From contig CANSHI010000002.1 in assembly GCA_947646655.1 (NCBI GenBank), positions 62,001 through 126,000 on the forward strand: a stretch of 64,000 nucleotides of DNA, read 5' to 3'. Below the pieces are notes generated by a model. That model saw only the letters and a list, made by a program, of their open reading frames with translations, searched no databases and was not told the origin of the DNA. Origin of the DNA: an uncultured bacterium. Lineage in GTDB: Bacteria; Bacillota_I; Bacilli_A; RF39; UBA660. Position 1 is the stretch's first letter, and the number at the start of each line of letters is the position of its first letter. The translations under genes were made by a program, and so were the position numbers. Positions 35,104-45,078 of the stretch are shown here, piece by piece.

Positions 35104-37602
35104 ATGAACGTTTTAAAAAGTTTAATAGATTCTGAATATAAAGAATTACAAAAATTTAAGAAGATAGCTAATGCAATTGAAGCGATGGAGCCGGAGATTC
35201 AAAAGTTAAGCGATGAAGAATTGGCTAATAAGACTATCGAATTTAAAGAGCAATTAAAAAATGGAACTACTTTAGACAACTTAATAGTTCCAGCTTTTGC
35301 AGTAGCTCGTGAGGCTGCTTATAGAATTAGAGGAGAAAAACCTTACTATGTACAGATTTTAGGTGGTCTTGCAATTCATTTTGGTAATATAGCTGAGATG
35401 AAAACAGGTGAAGGTAAGACTTTAACTGCTATAATGCCTGCTTATTTGAATGCTTTAAGCGGTGAAGGAGTACATATCATAACAGTTAATGAGTACTTAG
35501 TACAAGTTGGTGTAGATTGGATTGGTCCGATATTTAATTTTTTAGGTTTAACTGTCGGTTCTAATTTGAGAGATCTATCACCTATGGAAAAGAGAGAAAT
35601 TTACAATGCCGATGTAACTTATTCTACAAATAATGAAATAGGTTTTGATTATTTGAGAGATAATATGGTCGTTAGTAAAGAAGATAGAGTTCAAAGACCT
35701 TTAAATTTTGTTATCATCGATGAAGTCGATTCGGTTCTTATAGATGAAGCTCGTACTCCACTTATTATTTCTGGTGGAAAGATGAACTCAAAAAATTTAT
35801 ATATGGATGCCGATGTTGCAGTTAAGAGATTAAAAGAGGAAACTGATTATACAGTTGATGAAAAGACAAAAAGTGTTTCTTTGACAGAGGCTGGAAGTGA
35901 AAAAGTACAAGCTAGTTTTGGAGTTAAAAATCTTTATGATGAAGCTAATACTGCATTAGTACATCACGTTATCCAAGCTTTAAAAGCTAATTTTGGTATG
36001 AAAAAAGATGTCGATTATATGGTAAACGAACAGGGTGAAGTTGTTATCATTGATCAGTTTACTGGAAGACTTATGCCAGGAAGACAATTTAGTGAAGGGT
36101 TACATCAGGCTATAGAAGCTAAAGAGGGCGTTCAAATTAATGAAGAGACTAAGACTATGGCAACTATTACATTCCAAAACTTGTTTAGAATGTATAAGAA
36201 AATTGCTGGTATGACTGGTACTGCTAAGACTGAGGAAGAAGAATTTAGAGATATTTATAACATGTATGTTATTAGAATCCCTACTAATAAACCTGTAATC
36301 AGAAAGGATTATACAGACTTGATATATTCAACAGAAGCTGGAAAATATCGTGCTATTGTTGAAAAAATTAAGGAAGTACATTCGAAGGGGCAACCAGTTC
36401 TTGTCGGTACTATTTCGGTTGAGAATAATGAAAGACTTTCAAAAATGCTTAAGCGCGATGGTATACCTCATGAAGTTTTGAATGCTAAAAACCATTCTAG
36501 AGAAGCGGAGATCATTGCAAAAGCTGGTGAGAAAGGCGCTGTTACGATTGCTACTAATATGGCAGGTCGTGGAACAGATATCAAACTAGGTGAAGGTGTA
36601 GTTGAGCTTGGTGGTTTATTCGTAATCGGTACTGAAAGACATGAATCTAGACGTATCGATAATCAGCTTCGTGGTCGTTCTGGTCGTCAAGGAGATCCAG
36701 GATGTAGTCAGTTCTTTGTATCATTTGAAGATGAATTGATGAGAAGATTTGGTACTGATAAGATTAAGATAATGGTACAAAATTTAGGGCTTCCTGATGG
36801 ACAAGCTATTCAAAACAAAATGTTATCTAGATCTATAGAAACAGCTCAGAAAAAAGTTGAAGGTAATAACTATGATATGCGTAAACATTTATTAGATTAT
36901 GATAATATAATAAGTGAACAAAGGGTTATTATTTATAGAAAGAGAAATGAGCTTTTGGATGCAGAAACTGAAAGAGAGTTAATTTTAGATACTTTTAAAA
37001 ATCATATCGATGATTTAGTAGAGAAGCACATAGCGCCTGAAGGTAAGCTTACTAAAGCAGATAATACAGATATAGTTGAATATGTAAATTTAAATCTTTT
37101 GAGAAGAAATAAACTTGCGCTTGATGATATCGATAAGAAAAAAGTTGATGAAGTCGAAAGCTTAATATTTAATCGTGTTTGTGAAGAATATGAAAATAAA
37201 GTAGAAGAATTTCCTAGTGAAGTTATCGATCAATTTGAGAGAATGATATCACTTCGTGTAATAGACTCTGCATGGGTAGAACATATTACATCTATGGAGC
37301 ACTTAAAAGAGGGTATTAATCTTCGAGGATATGCTCAAACTAACCCACTTCAAGCGTACGCAATGGAAGGCTACAACATTTTCCAGGATATGCTTGAGAA
37401 TATAGATCAAAATATTTCAAATTTCTTGTTGAAGGCTGAGATCAAACAAAATATTGTTGAGCCCCCTAAACATCAGAAATTACAAATGAATGATGGAAAA
37501 GAAAAAATGAGTAGCGGACCTAAAAAGGTAGAGAAGATTGGTCGCAATGAGAAGTGTCCTTGTGGTTCGGGAAAAAAGTACAAACAATGCTGCGGGAAGT
37601 GA
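35104..37602 (+). CDS. secA: Protein translocase subunit SecA
   Basis: ATPase motor that pushes preproteins through SecYEG. 832 residues, normal length. Walker A region AEMKTGEGKTLTA near residue 100, DEVDSVLIDEARTPLIISG, helicase-like motifs in the second nucleotide domain (ATNMAGRGTDIKLG, then QLRGRSGRQGDPG), and the C-terminal zinc site CPCGSGKKYKQCC that binds SecB or ribosomes. RBS GGAGG. The last 28 bases plus flank are repeated at 41567-41626, marking an integration site. In B. subtilis prfB follows secA; here it is replaced by the accessory island. Confidence 0.98.
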   Translation: MNVLKSLIDSEYKELQKFKKIANAIEAMEPEIQKLSDEELANKTIEFKEQLKNGTTLDNLIVPAFAVAREAAYRIRGEKPYYVQILGGLAIHFGNIAEMKTGEGKTLTAIMPAYLNALSGEGVHIITVNEYLVQVGVDWIGPIFNFLGLTVGSNLRDLSPMEKREIYNADVTYSTNNEIGFDYLRDNMVVSKEDRVQRPLNFVIIDEVDSVLIDEARTPLIISGGKMNSKNLYMDADVAVKRLKEETDYTVDEKTKSVSLTEAGSEKVQASFGVKNLYDEANTALVHHVIQALKANFGMKKDVDYMVNEQGEVVIIDQFTGRLMPGRQFSEGLHQAIEAKEGVQINEETKTMATITFQNLFRMYKKIAGMTGTAKTEEEEFRDIYNMYVIRIPTNKPVIRKDYTDLIYSTEAGKYRAIVEKIKEVHSKGQPVLVGTISVENNERLSKMLKRDGIPHEVLNAKNHSREAEIIAKAGEKGAVTIATNMAGRGTDIKLGEGVVELGGLFVIGTERHESRRIDNQLRGRSGRQGDPGCSQFFVSFEDELMRRFGTDKIKIMVQNLGLPDGQAIQNKMLSRSIETAQKKVEGNNYDMRKHLLDYDNIISEQRVIIYRKRNELLDAETERELILDTFKNHIDDLVEKHIAPEGKLTKADNTDIVEYVNLNLLRRNKLALDDIDKKKVDEVESLIFNRVCEEYENKVEEFPSEVIDQFERMISLRVIDSAWVEHITSMEHLKEGINLRGYAQTNPLQAYAMEGYNIFQDMLENIDQNISNFLLKAEIKQNIVEPPKHQKLQMNDGKEKMSSGPKKVEKIGRNEKCPCGSGKKYKQCCGK

Positions 37603-37618
37603 GATAAATAAAGGGTTT
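37559..37618 (+). repeat. Putative attachment site, left copy (3' end of secA)
   Basis: 60 bases covering the last codons, stop and flank of secA, matched by 41567-41626 with 5 differences. The final 28 bases (37591-37618) are identical and probably contain the crossover core. Confidence 0.75.
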
Positions 37619-37696
37619 TTAGTAATTTAGAGAATCCTAAAAAATGGATTTTGTCATCCAATAATTAAAAATATGGACAAAATAATACGAAAAACT

Positions 37697-37737
37697 AAGA
37701 GATGTTAACAAATTTTTAGTGTTGACATCTCTTTTTT
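37697..37737 (+). terminator. Terminator downstream of secA, inside the element edge
   Basis: Fourteen-pair stem (37697-37710 with 37720-37733, one G-U), 9-base loop, then six T. The inner part TTAACA/TGTTGA resembles hairpins at 41710-41746 and 42600-42630. Confidence 0.85.
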
Positions 37738-37754
37738 AGAAAGGATTGAATTTT

Positions 37755-38543
37755 ATGAAAGAGTTAGATAATCTTATTTCAGGAAATGAAATCGATGCTG
37801 AGTATCATGATAAAATTTTTAATAATGATCTTTTTGAAAAAATGTATACAAAGATTAATTTAGATGATTTTAAAGATATAAAAAATAAAATCTATTGGTT
37901 AAGTTTATTAATTTATAGAATCTCAATGGTTAATTATTTAGATTCTATAAATGAAGATGTAGATTTTGAAAAGGGCAGTATTACATTGAAAAAAGATAAC
38001 ATTATTGTTTTTCACCCAGCAATGAATATTAGTAGTGAATTTTGTAAAATGTTAAAAAGCGGATATATATATCCCTCTTATCCTTCATTGCTATGTAGAC
38101 AAATTATTGAGCAGATATGCTTTATTAGTGAAATTAAAAATGAAAATATAGATGAAAAATCAATAATTGAAGCATCAATTGAATCATATAATAAGCAATT
38201 GGGGGCAAAAAGTTTAAACATTGATGGATTAAATAACAATAATAAAGGATTATTGAAAGTATTCCAAAATAACATCACATATGGAAAATTAGTAAAAAAA
38301 TATAATTATTCATATATGTATAAATTTTTTTCGGGAGATATTCATTCTATATCCCAAATAAGCAAGCTTATTCCTTTTGCATCAAAAGGAGATGATGATT
38401 ACTATGATATATATTTTCAATGTATATTATCTTTATTACGAGATTTTTTAATTATAATTAGTGAATATAATATCAAAGTAAAATTAAATTTAGAAGAAAT
38501 TAATTCGATAGATTTTATTGAAATTAAGGATGAAAATAATTAA
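37755..38543 (+). CDS. Unknown cytoplasmic protein of the secA-site element
   Basis: 262 residues, acidic, apparently all-helical, no membrane segment or known motif. Patterns worth noting: SYPSLLCRQIIEQICFISEI in the middle and YMYKFFSGDIHSISQISKLI later; the spacing of His, Arg and aromatic residues recalls the helical 'DUF5677-like' proteins of defence islands, but I cannot support that. Start ATG 37755 has AAAGGA nine bases upstream. First gene of the element after the secA end, transcribed toward the integrase remnant. AT-rich, with few CG dinucleotides, like the rest of the island. Confidence 0.65.
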   Translation: MKELDNLISGNEIDAEYHDKIFNNDLFEKMYTKINLDDFKDIKNKIYWLSLLIYRISMVNYLDSINEDVDFEKGSITLKKDNIIVFHPAMNISSEFCKMLKSGYIYPSYPSLLCRQIIEQICFISEIKNENIDEKSIIEASIESYNKQLGAKSLNIDGLNNNNKGLLKVFQNNITYGKLVKKYNYSYMYKFFSGDIHSISQISKLIPFASKGDDDYYDIYFQCILSLLRDFLIIISEYNIKVKLNLEEINSIDFIEIKDENN

Positions 38544-38599
38544 CTTACTAGCAAAAAGTAAGTTTTTTTAATGTTAATAGTAAGAAAGGAATGGTAAAA

Positions 38600-39851
38600 A
38601 TGATTAATATTAGAAAAAGAGGAAGTAAATACCAATATGTATTTGAGGCAGGGAAGGTTAATGGTAAAAAAAAGCAAATTACGAAATGTGGCTTTAAAAC
38701 AAAAAGAGAGGCTTTAATTGCGGGAGAAAAGGCATATATGAAATTTATAAATGGAGGATTAAAGAAGAAACTAATGTGTCTTATGCAGATTATCTAGATT
38801 ATTGGATGAAAGAATATTATGAAATAAATTTTAAATATTCAACAGCTAAAAGATACAAAGAAACTTTTGGAGTAATAAAAAATGAATTAGGAAAATATAT
38901 GCTTTCATCTTTAACTCCATATATTTTAAATCAAGCGTTATTAAAATTAGCACAGAAAACAACCACTAAGGAATGATTAAGAAATTATCAAAAAGTAATT
39001 AGAAGTTCACTTAGAGATGCTACTTACTATTTTGGGTTTATTAATTATAATCCTGCTCAAGAATTACAAATTCCTAAGACTCATGATTTCGGAATAAAAA
39101 AAACGATATAGGTCATTTGTATTCTCAAGAGGAAGTGTCTAGAATTTTAAATAGATTTAAAAACAACACTACTTTTATTTCTGCATTTCTTACTGCATGT
39201 TATACGGGAATGAGAACTGGTGAAGTATTTGCTCTTACTTGGGAGGATATTGATTTAGATAATAGAATTATTCGAATAGGAAAAACTGTTTATTCAAAAA
39301 TTAAAAATAAGGATGGAAGATGGTATTTAGAAACTACTAAAACTGAAGAAAGTGATAGAATAGTTTATATTTGTGATACGCTATATAATGTACTTATTGA
39401 TTTTCAAAATTTTTAAAATAACAACAAAAGTATATGTGGCAAAAAGTATAAAAATTATTTTCTAAAAGAAGTTAAAAATAAATTTGGTAAAATTGTAGAA
39501 TATCAAATTATAACAAAGAAAAATAATAATGAGATAAATCTAGTGTTCACAAAGGAAGATGGCACTTATTCAGGAACTGATATTATAAAATATCCATTTA
39601 AAGTAATTCATAATGAATTAGGAATTGAAAATTGTAGATTTTATGATTTAAGAGGAAGTTTTGCAACACGATCTTTAAGGAGTGGAGTAGAAATAAAAGA
39701 TGTTGCTAATAACTTGGGGCATAAAAGAATAGAAACAACCGAAAATTATTACATTTTTAGTTCAATCGAAAATTTAAAGAATGTTACTGAAACTTTTGAA
39801 AAAAATTTTCGAATTTTAGATGATGACATTTACTTTCATAAGGAAAAATGA
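38600..39851 (+). pseudogene. Tyrosine integrase, broken (element 1)
   Basis: The pieces read in order: N-terminal arm-binding domain (INIRKRGSKYQYVFEAGKVNG), core-binding domain (YADYLDYWMKEYYEINFKYS), catalytic domain with TGMRTGEVFALTW (first Arg), FYDLRGSFATRS (second Arg, with Tyr instead of the usual His) and LGHKRIETTENYY (His and nucleophile Tyr). The frame is broken by a 1-base loss near 38764, a TGA at 38974-38976, a shift near 39100 and a TAA near 39414. An intact version would be about 415 residues of the Tn916-Int type. With four lesions it is inactive, so the element is stranded unless helped in trans. Confidence 0.88.
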
Positions 39852-39881
39852 TAAAATATCCTTGTGAAAGGAAAAATGAAA

Positions 39882-40475
39882 ATGGATTATAAAGCAAAAA
39901 TTTTAAAAATGGCAGCAGATAATAATGGATATATTACTGCAAAAGATGTCGTAAATAAAGGCATTCCTAAAATTTATTTAACTAATTTAGTTAAAGAAAG
40001 AAAACTTGTTAGGGTAAGTAGAGGATTTTATATGTTAGTGGATTGTTTCGAAGATGATTATTATAAAATTCAACTGTCTAATTCTGATGCTGTATTTTCT
40101 TTAGAAACAGCTTTATATTTATACAATTATTCTAATAGAGTTCCACCAAAATATTATGTATCTGTTCCATCAAATTATGGTGGAAATCTTTTGAAAAATA
40201 AAAATGTTCAGTTATTATATACAAAAAAAGAATGGCTTGTTTTAGGTGTTATTGAAATTACTTCTCCATTCGGACTTCCCATTAAAGTCTATGATAGAGA
40301 TAGAACGATTTGTGATATTATTAAAAATAAAGATAGAGTCGATCCTGAAATATTTAGTGAAGCTATGAAGGAATATATAAGATCAAAAGAAAAAAATATT
40401 ACTAATCTTTTTGTTTACGCCAAAAAATTAAATATTGAAGATATTGTAAGAAAGTATATTGAGGTAATGTTATGA
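39882..40475 (+). CDS. abiEi: AbiEi-type antitoxin (type IV toxin-antitoxin, transcriptional repressor)
   Basis: 197 residues. Winged-helix N-terminal domain (YKAKILKMAADNNGYITAKDVVNKGIPKIYL) followed by the AbiEi C-terminal domain with EITSPFGLPIKVYDRDRTICDIIK. Family antitoxins repress the operon and counter AbiEii without binding it. The start is set at ATG 39882, nine bases after AAAGGA; ATG 39876 and GTG 39864 are alternatives. Its stop overlaps the abiEii start (ATGA), so the pair is coupled. Intact, in contrast with the neighbouring integrase. The system aborts phage infection in other bacteria. Confidence 0.88.
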   Translation: MDYKAKILKMAADNNGYITAKDVVNKGIPKIYLTNLVKERKLVRVSRGFYMLVDCFEDDYYKIQLSNSDAVFSLETALYLYNYSNRVPPKYYVSVPSNYGGNLLKNKNVQLLYTKKEWLVLGVIEITSPFGLPIKVYDRDRTICDIIKNKDRVDPEIFSEAMKEYIRSKEKNITNLFVYAKKLNIEDIVRKYIEVML

Positions 40476-41326
40476 TAACTAGTGCAAAATTGAAAAATAT
40501 AGTATCTAAAAATTCTCTTGGCGATAACACAATATCAGCACAATTGTATCAAATGTTCTTTTTTGAACGTATCTTAGAAAGAATCTCTATTAGTAGATAT
40601 AAGGATAATATAATTTTAAAAGGAGGTTTGCTTTTATCTTCAATTATTGGAGAAGATATGAGAACAACAAAAGATATGGATGCAACCTTAAAAAGTGTTT
40701 TATTAGAAAGGTCAAACATTTTAAATATAATGAATGAAATACTAGCAATTCCTCTTAATGATAGTGTCAAATTTGAAATAGTAGACATTAAAGATATAAG
40801 AGAAGAAGCTGAATATGGTGGTTTTAAAATCAACATGGTTGGTATGTTAGAAAAATTAAGAGTTAATATGTTTGTTGAATTTACAACGGGAGATAAAATA
40901 ACTCCTAAAGAAATAGATTACAATTATAACTCTATATTTGAAAATAAAAAAATACCAATATTAGCATATACAATTGAGACAATTTTAGCAGAAAAATTTG
41001 AAACTATAATTAGTAGAAGTATTGCAAATACTAGATTAAAAGATTTTTACGATGTATATATTTTAATGTCAAATTATAAAGAAATAATTTCCAATGATGT
41101 GTTAGTAGAAGCTGTTAAAAACACATTTAGAAAAAGAGAAACTAATATTAATGTTGATAAAATTTCCGATGTTATTTCTCTATTAAAAAATGACAATGTT
41201 ATGAAACATTATTGGGAAAAATATCAGAGTAAATTTTCTTTTGCTCAAGGAATTAATTATAATGAGATTATGGGTAAATTAGATTATATTCTACTATTAT
41301 TAGAAAAAGAATTTGTTTCAGTATAG
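40472..41326 (+). CDS. abiEii: AbiEii-type toxin, nucleotidyltransferase
   Basis: 284 residues of the AbiEii/MenT nucleotidyltransferase family. Motifs: NIILKGGLLLSS (the GS/GG motif), then RTTKDMDATLK providing the paired Asp residues of the active site, and LAEKFETIISRSIANTRLKDFYDVYILM, diagnostic for the family. Related toxins transfer nucleotides to tRNA or use GTP and stop growth. Coupled to its antitoxin by a 4-base overlap. Followed at 41403-41427 by a hairpin. Forms the cargo of the secA-site element. Confidence 0.9.
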   Translation: MITSAKLKNIVSKNSLGDNTISAQLYQMFFFERILERISISRYKDNIILKGGLLLSSIIGEDMRTTKDMDATLKSVLLERSNILNIMNEILAIPLNDSVKFEIVDIKDIREEAEYGGFKINMVGMLEKLRVNMFVEFTTGDKITPKEIDYNYNSIFENKKIPILAYTIETILAEKFETIISRSIANTRLKDFYDVYILMSNYKEIISNDVLVEAVKNTFRKRETNINVDKISDVISLLKNDNVMKHYWEKYQSKFSFAQGINYNEIMGKLDYILLLLEKEFVSV

Positions 41327-41775
41327 TATATAATCTTTAAATATGATAAAATTGAAAAGAAAGGAGTTTTCTACAATAGTTGTTTGTAAAGAACGAATCA
41401 GGAAAATGAGGACATTTACCTCATTTTGTCCTCGTTTAACAAATATTTATAATATTCATAATATCATAAATACTATATATACAAAATGTGTATGGTACTG
41501 AAATTTAAGGAAATATCAATAATATTGTAAATACTATAAATATTATAAATACTTGATTGAAAGGAACTTGTGGATCGGGAAAAAAATATAAGCAATGTTG
41601 CGGGAAGTGAGATAAATAAAGGGTTTGCTAGACTCACGCAAAGTTTAAAAATGTTAACAAATTCATATTTGCAAATAATTTAAAAATATGGCTTAAATGA
41701 TTTAAAAATAAAGGATGTAAACAACAAAGATATGTGAACATCCTTTTAAAATTCAAGAAAGTGGGGTAATATCTA
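41327..41775. other. Non-coding stretch at the junction of the two elements
   Basis: Holds a 9-pair hairpin AAAATGAGG/CCTCATTTT (41403-41427), likely terminating abiEii; an AT-rich zone (41450-41560) with repeated TATAAATACT/AAATACTATA units that could be integrase arm sites; the right copy of the secA end (41567-41626); and a hairpin (41710-41746) like the one after secA. No gene seen. Confidence 0.7.
41567..41626 (+). repeat. Putative attachment site, right copy (second secA 3' end)
   Basis: Matches 37559-37618. It reads TCGSGKKYKQCCGK-stop in the secA frame. Four of the five mismatches fall in codons and are silent. It therefore looks like the end of another secA allele, displaced when element 1 integrated and supplied its own 3' end. 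Confidence 0.75.
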
Positions 41776-42594
41776 TTGGAAAAAGATGAAGTAACAGCAG
41801 AAATAATTGTAAAAGAAAATAAAGTAGGGATTTTAAGAGAAGGTAATGTTAATTATATTTCATTAACAGACTTGGCTAAGTATCAAAATTCTAGTGATCC
41901 ATCTTTTACAGTAAAGAATTGGGTAAGAAGGATTACAACTATTGATTACATTGGTTTATGGGAAGAAATCCACAATCCTGATTTTAATTTGGTCGAATTC
42001 GACCAAATTAAAACTGAGGATGGTAGAAATTCATTTGCAATGTCCCCATCTCAATGGATTAAAAGAACCAATGCAATGGGTATTATCTCTAAAGGCGGAA
42101 GGTATAGCATTGGAACTTTTGCTCATCCAGACATTGCCTTTGAATTTGCTAGTTGGTTATCTCCAGAATTTAAATTATATTTAATAACCGAATTTGAAAG
42201 ATTAAAAACTAGTGAAGCATATCAAAAAAAATAGATTGGCAAGCTAATAGAATACTTTCAAAGTTAAATTATGTAGATGCAGTAACTTATATAGTTCCAA
42301 CGCTTACTGAGGCTCAAAAAAAGTACGTATATGCTGAAGAAGCAGATGTTTTAAATGTTGCATTATTTGGTATGACAGCTAAAGAATGGAAAGATAATAA
42401 TCCAGAATTGGCAAAAGAAGGTAACATGAGAGATTAATGCTGAATTGATTGAAGACAAAGTACCTCAAAATGAAAGACTTGTTAGACTAAATAATTCAGC
42501 AAGAAGACAAATGAAAGTATTAAAAGATAATAAGAATATCAAAGAATTAGAATTATTACAAAAACAAGTTAAAAAAGAATTATTAATTGATTAA
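41776..42594 (+). pseudogene. KilA-N domain protein, broken
   Basis: KilA-N proteins are DNA-binding phage and mobile-element proteins. The first 152 codons are open from TTG 41776 (GGGG upstream) and include YISLTDLAKYQNSSDPSFTV, FAMSPSQWIKRTNAMGI, and SIGTFAHPDIAFEFASWLSP, the KilA-N hallmarks. A run of eight A before 42232 is one base off, then the family continues IDWQANRILSKLNYVDAV and later breaks again near 42435, resuming as AELIEDKVPQNERL to a stop at 42592-42594. The original product would be about 270 residues. The N-terminal domain could still be made. Confidence 0.82.
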
Positions 42595-42599
42595 AATAG

Positions 42600-42637
42600 A
42601 AGAGTGTTAACAGATAATGTTAATGCTCTTTTGTTTT
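42600..42637 (+). terminator. Terminator after the KilA-N remnant
   Basis: Thirteen-pair stem (42600-42612 with 42618-42630, two G-U), loop GATAA, then TTTTGTTTT. Confidence 0.8.
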
Positions 42638-42662
42638 ATATAAAAAAGGAAAGGATGATTAT

Positions 42663-43897
42663 ATGAGAAGAGTAAATATAAGAAAAAGAGGAAAGGTTTA
42701 TCAATATCAATTTGAAATTGGAACAATTAATGGTAAACGGAAGTTTATTAATAAGTCAGGCTTTAAAACTCAGAACGAAGCATATGCAGTTGGTCAAATT
42801 GCTTATGAAAAATATATTAATGGAGGTGTAGCATTTAAGCAATCACAAAATGCTATATTCTGATTATTTGGATTATTGGATGAAGAAGTATTTTGAAATT
42901 AATTATAAATATACAACAGCCAAAAGATATTCTGAAGCATTTGAAACTATAAAAAAAGAAATAGGTAAATATAAACTAGCATATCTAACTCCTTATGTTC
43001 TAAATCAGGCATTACTTAGAATTGCGCAAAGAGTAAATTCAAAAGATGCATTAAGAAATTGTCAAAAGGTTATTAAAAGTTCTTTAAGAGATGCAACATA
43101 TTATTTTGGGTTTATAAAAAATAATATAGCTTGTGATTTAGAAATACCCAGAGTATTATCATTTGAATCAAAAAAACGATATAAGACATATTTATTCTAA
43201 AGAAGAAATTGAAATAATTTTAGGTAGATTTAAAAATAATAAAGTATATTTATATGTGCGTTTCTTGCTTGTTATACAGGTATGAATTGGTGAGGTATTT
43301 GCGCTAACTTGGAATGATATAGATTTAGATAATAGAAATTATCAAAATAAATAAAACAGTATATGCAAAAGATAATGAAGAAAATGCTAGATGGTATTTA
43401 GGCACAACTAAAACATCAGGTAGTAAAAGAAAAGTATATATTTGTGATAGTTTATATACAGTACTAATTGATTATAAAAATATACAAAATAATTTAAAAA
43501 AGCAATGTGGAAAAAAGTATAAAAGATATATTCTAGAAGAAGTAAAAAATAAATTGGGAAAGTTAGTTGAATATAAAATTGTGAAAAGTTGTTCTAAAAA
43601 TAATAGAGTAGAAATGGTATTTACTAGAAAAGATGGAACATATTCTGGAACAGATATTATAAGCTATCCATTTAAAATTATTAACCACGAATTAAGAATC
43701 AACTGTAGATTAAGAGGTGGCTTTGCTACAAAAGCATTAAAAATGGAAATGAAATAAAAGACATTTCTAAAGTATTAGGTCATAGTAGAATTGAAACAAC
43801 AGAGAACTATTATATTACTAGTACTACTAATGATTTAATTAAAATTTGTGAATCAATAGAAAAAGAAGTAGATATAAATTTGAGAGATAAATTTTAG
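42663..43897 (+). pseudogene. Tyrosine integrase, broken (element 2)
   Basis: Homologous along its length to the remnant at 38600-39851. Pieces: VNIRKRGKVYQYQFEIGTING, YSDYLDYWMKKYFEINYKYT, SLRDATYYFGFIKNN, a damaged first-Arg box (CYTGMN, then a shifted GEVFALTW, the Arg lost), GTDIISYPFK, a truncated second-Arg box CRLRGGFATKAL, and LGHSRIETTENYY. At least four frameshifts. A strong AAGGA site precedes the ATG at 42663. Dead, and more decayed than copy 1 at the catalytic Arg. Confidence 0.87.
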
Positions 43898-43982
43898 TAG
43901 TATTATTGTTAAGTGATATAAAAAATAGTATAATATGATTGGTTGATTACTTAATGAATAATTGTTAAAGGAAGTGAAAATA

Positions 43983-45002
43983 ATGACTGATAAACTAATT
44001 GGAAATGAAAAAAATATTTTATTTTATAATGATGAAGAGGGGAATACTAAAGTAGAAGTATTACTTGAAAATGAAGATGTATGGTTAAATACAGAAGCTT
44101 TAGCTACGCTTTTTAGTGTTAAAAGGCCTGCTATAACTAAACATATAAATAATATTTATAGTGATTGTGAATTAGAAGAAAGTAGCACATGTTCCAAAAT
44201 GGAACATGTGGGTAATGATGGAAAACAAATTTATAATACAAAATATTACAATCTTGATATGATTATTTCTATTGGATTTAGAGTTAATTCTAAAAAAGGA
44301 ATTAAATTTAGAACTTGGGCAAATAAAATCATTAAAGATTATATGATACAAGGGTTTGCTTTAAATGATGAAAGATTTATGAAAGCAAGAAAGACTGATC
44401 AAGAATATTTTAAAAGATTGCTTGAAAGAATTAAGTTAATTCGTACAAGTGAAAGAATGTTTTATCAAAAAATTACTGATATATTTGCTGAATGCTCAAT
44501 TGATTACGATAAAGATAGTGATATGGCAATTACATTCTATAAAACAATTCAAAATAAATTCCACTTTGCTATCACTGGTCAGACTGCTACTGAAATTGTA
44601 TATAATAGAGTTGATGCAAAAAAGGATAATATGGGACTTACAACATGGGAGAATTCTCCTGATGGAAAAATACTGAAATCAGATGTTATAATTGCTAAAA
44701 ACTATTTAGATGAAAAAGAAATTAAGAACTTGAATAATTTAGTCAACTTATTTTTAGATATTGCTGAAAATAATGCCGAAAGAAATATTGCGATGTATAT
44801 GAATGACTGGAAGAACGAAGTGGGAAATGCATTAAGAGTATTTCATTATAATGTTTTAGAGGGAAAAGGTAAAATTTCGCATAAAAAGGCCAAAGAGAAA
44901 GCAGAAAGTGAATATGAAAAGTTTAAAGTCATTCAAGATAATAATTATGTATCTGATTTTGATAGATTGATAAGTGAAACAAAACATATAGAAAATAAGT
45001 AA
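43983..45002 (+). CDS. rhuM: RhuM-family protein
   Basis: 339 residues. An N-terminal DNA-binding-like domain (VWLNTEALATLFSVKRPAITKHINNIY, then NLDMIISIGFRVNSKKGIKFRTWANKII) is followed by the RhuM domain with FAECSIDYDKDSDMAITFYKTIQNKFHFAITGQTA. Named after a Salmonella pathogenicity island gene; widespread on mobile elements, often next to Fic proteins as here. Function not established. Start ATG 43983 with AAAGGAAG upstream. Intact, although the genes on both sides are broken. Confidence 0.85.
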   Translation: MTDKLIGNEKNILFYNDEEGNTKVEVLLENEDVWLNTEALATLFSVKRPAITKHINNIYSDCELEESSTCSKMEHVGNDGKQIYNTKYYNLDMIISIGFRVNSKKGIKFRTWANKIIKDYMIQGFALNDERFMKARKTDQEYFKRLLERIKLIRTSERMFYQKITDIFAECSIDYDKDSDMAITFYKTIQNKFHFAITGQTATEIVYNRVDAKKDNMGLTTWENSPDGKILKSDVIIAKNYLDEKEIKNLNNLVNLFLDIAENNAERNIAMYMNDWKNEVGNALRVFHYNVLEGKGKISHKKAKEKAESEYEKFKVIQDNNYVSDFDRLISETKHIENK

Positions 45003-45078
45003 ATTGAATATTTACAAATTACTGAAAATTATATAGTTTTCAAATTTTACCTAGGAATCGATTTTATTTTTACAATAA

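Noticed and set aside
38760-38800. Programmed frameshift at the arm/core junction, because both integrases break near the same place
   Set aside because: The local sequences differ, there is no slippery heptamer, and further unrelated lesions follow in both copies. Independent decay is simpler.
38974-38976. In-frame TGA in integrase 1, as if TGA were read as Trp (genetic code 4)
   Set aside because: The homologous position in integrase 2 is Ala, not Trp; core genes such as mnmG and ywzB end in TGA, and release factor usage looks standard. It is decay.
41450-41560. CRISPR-like repeats in the AT-rich junction region
   Set aside because: The repeated TATAAATACT pieces are short, irregular and without spacers of constant length; no cas genes.
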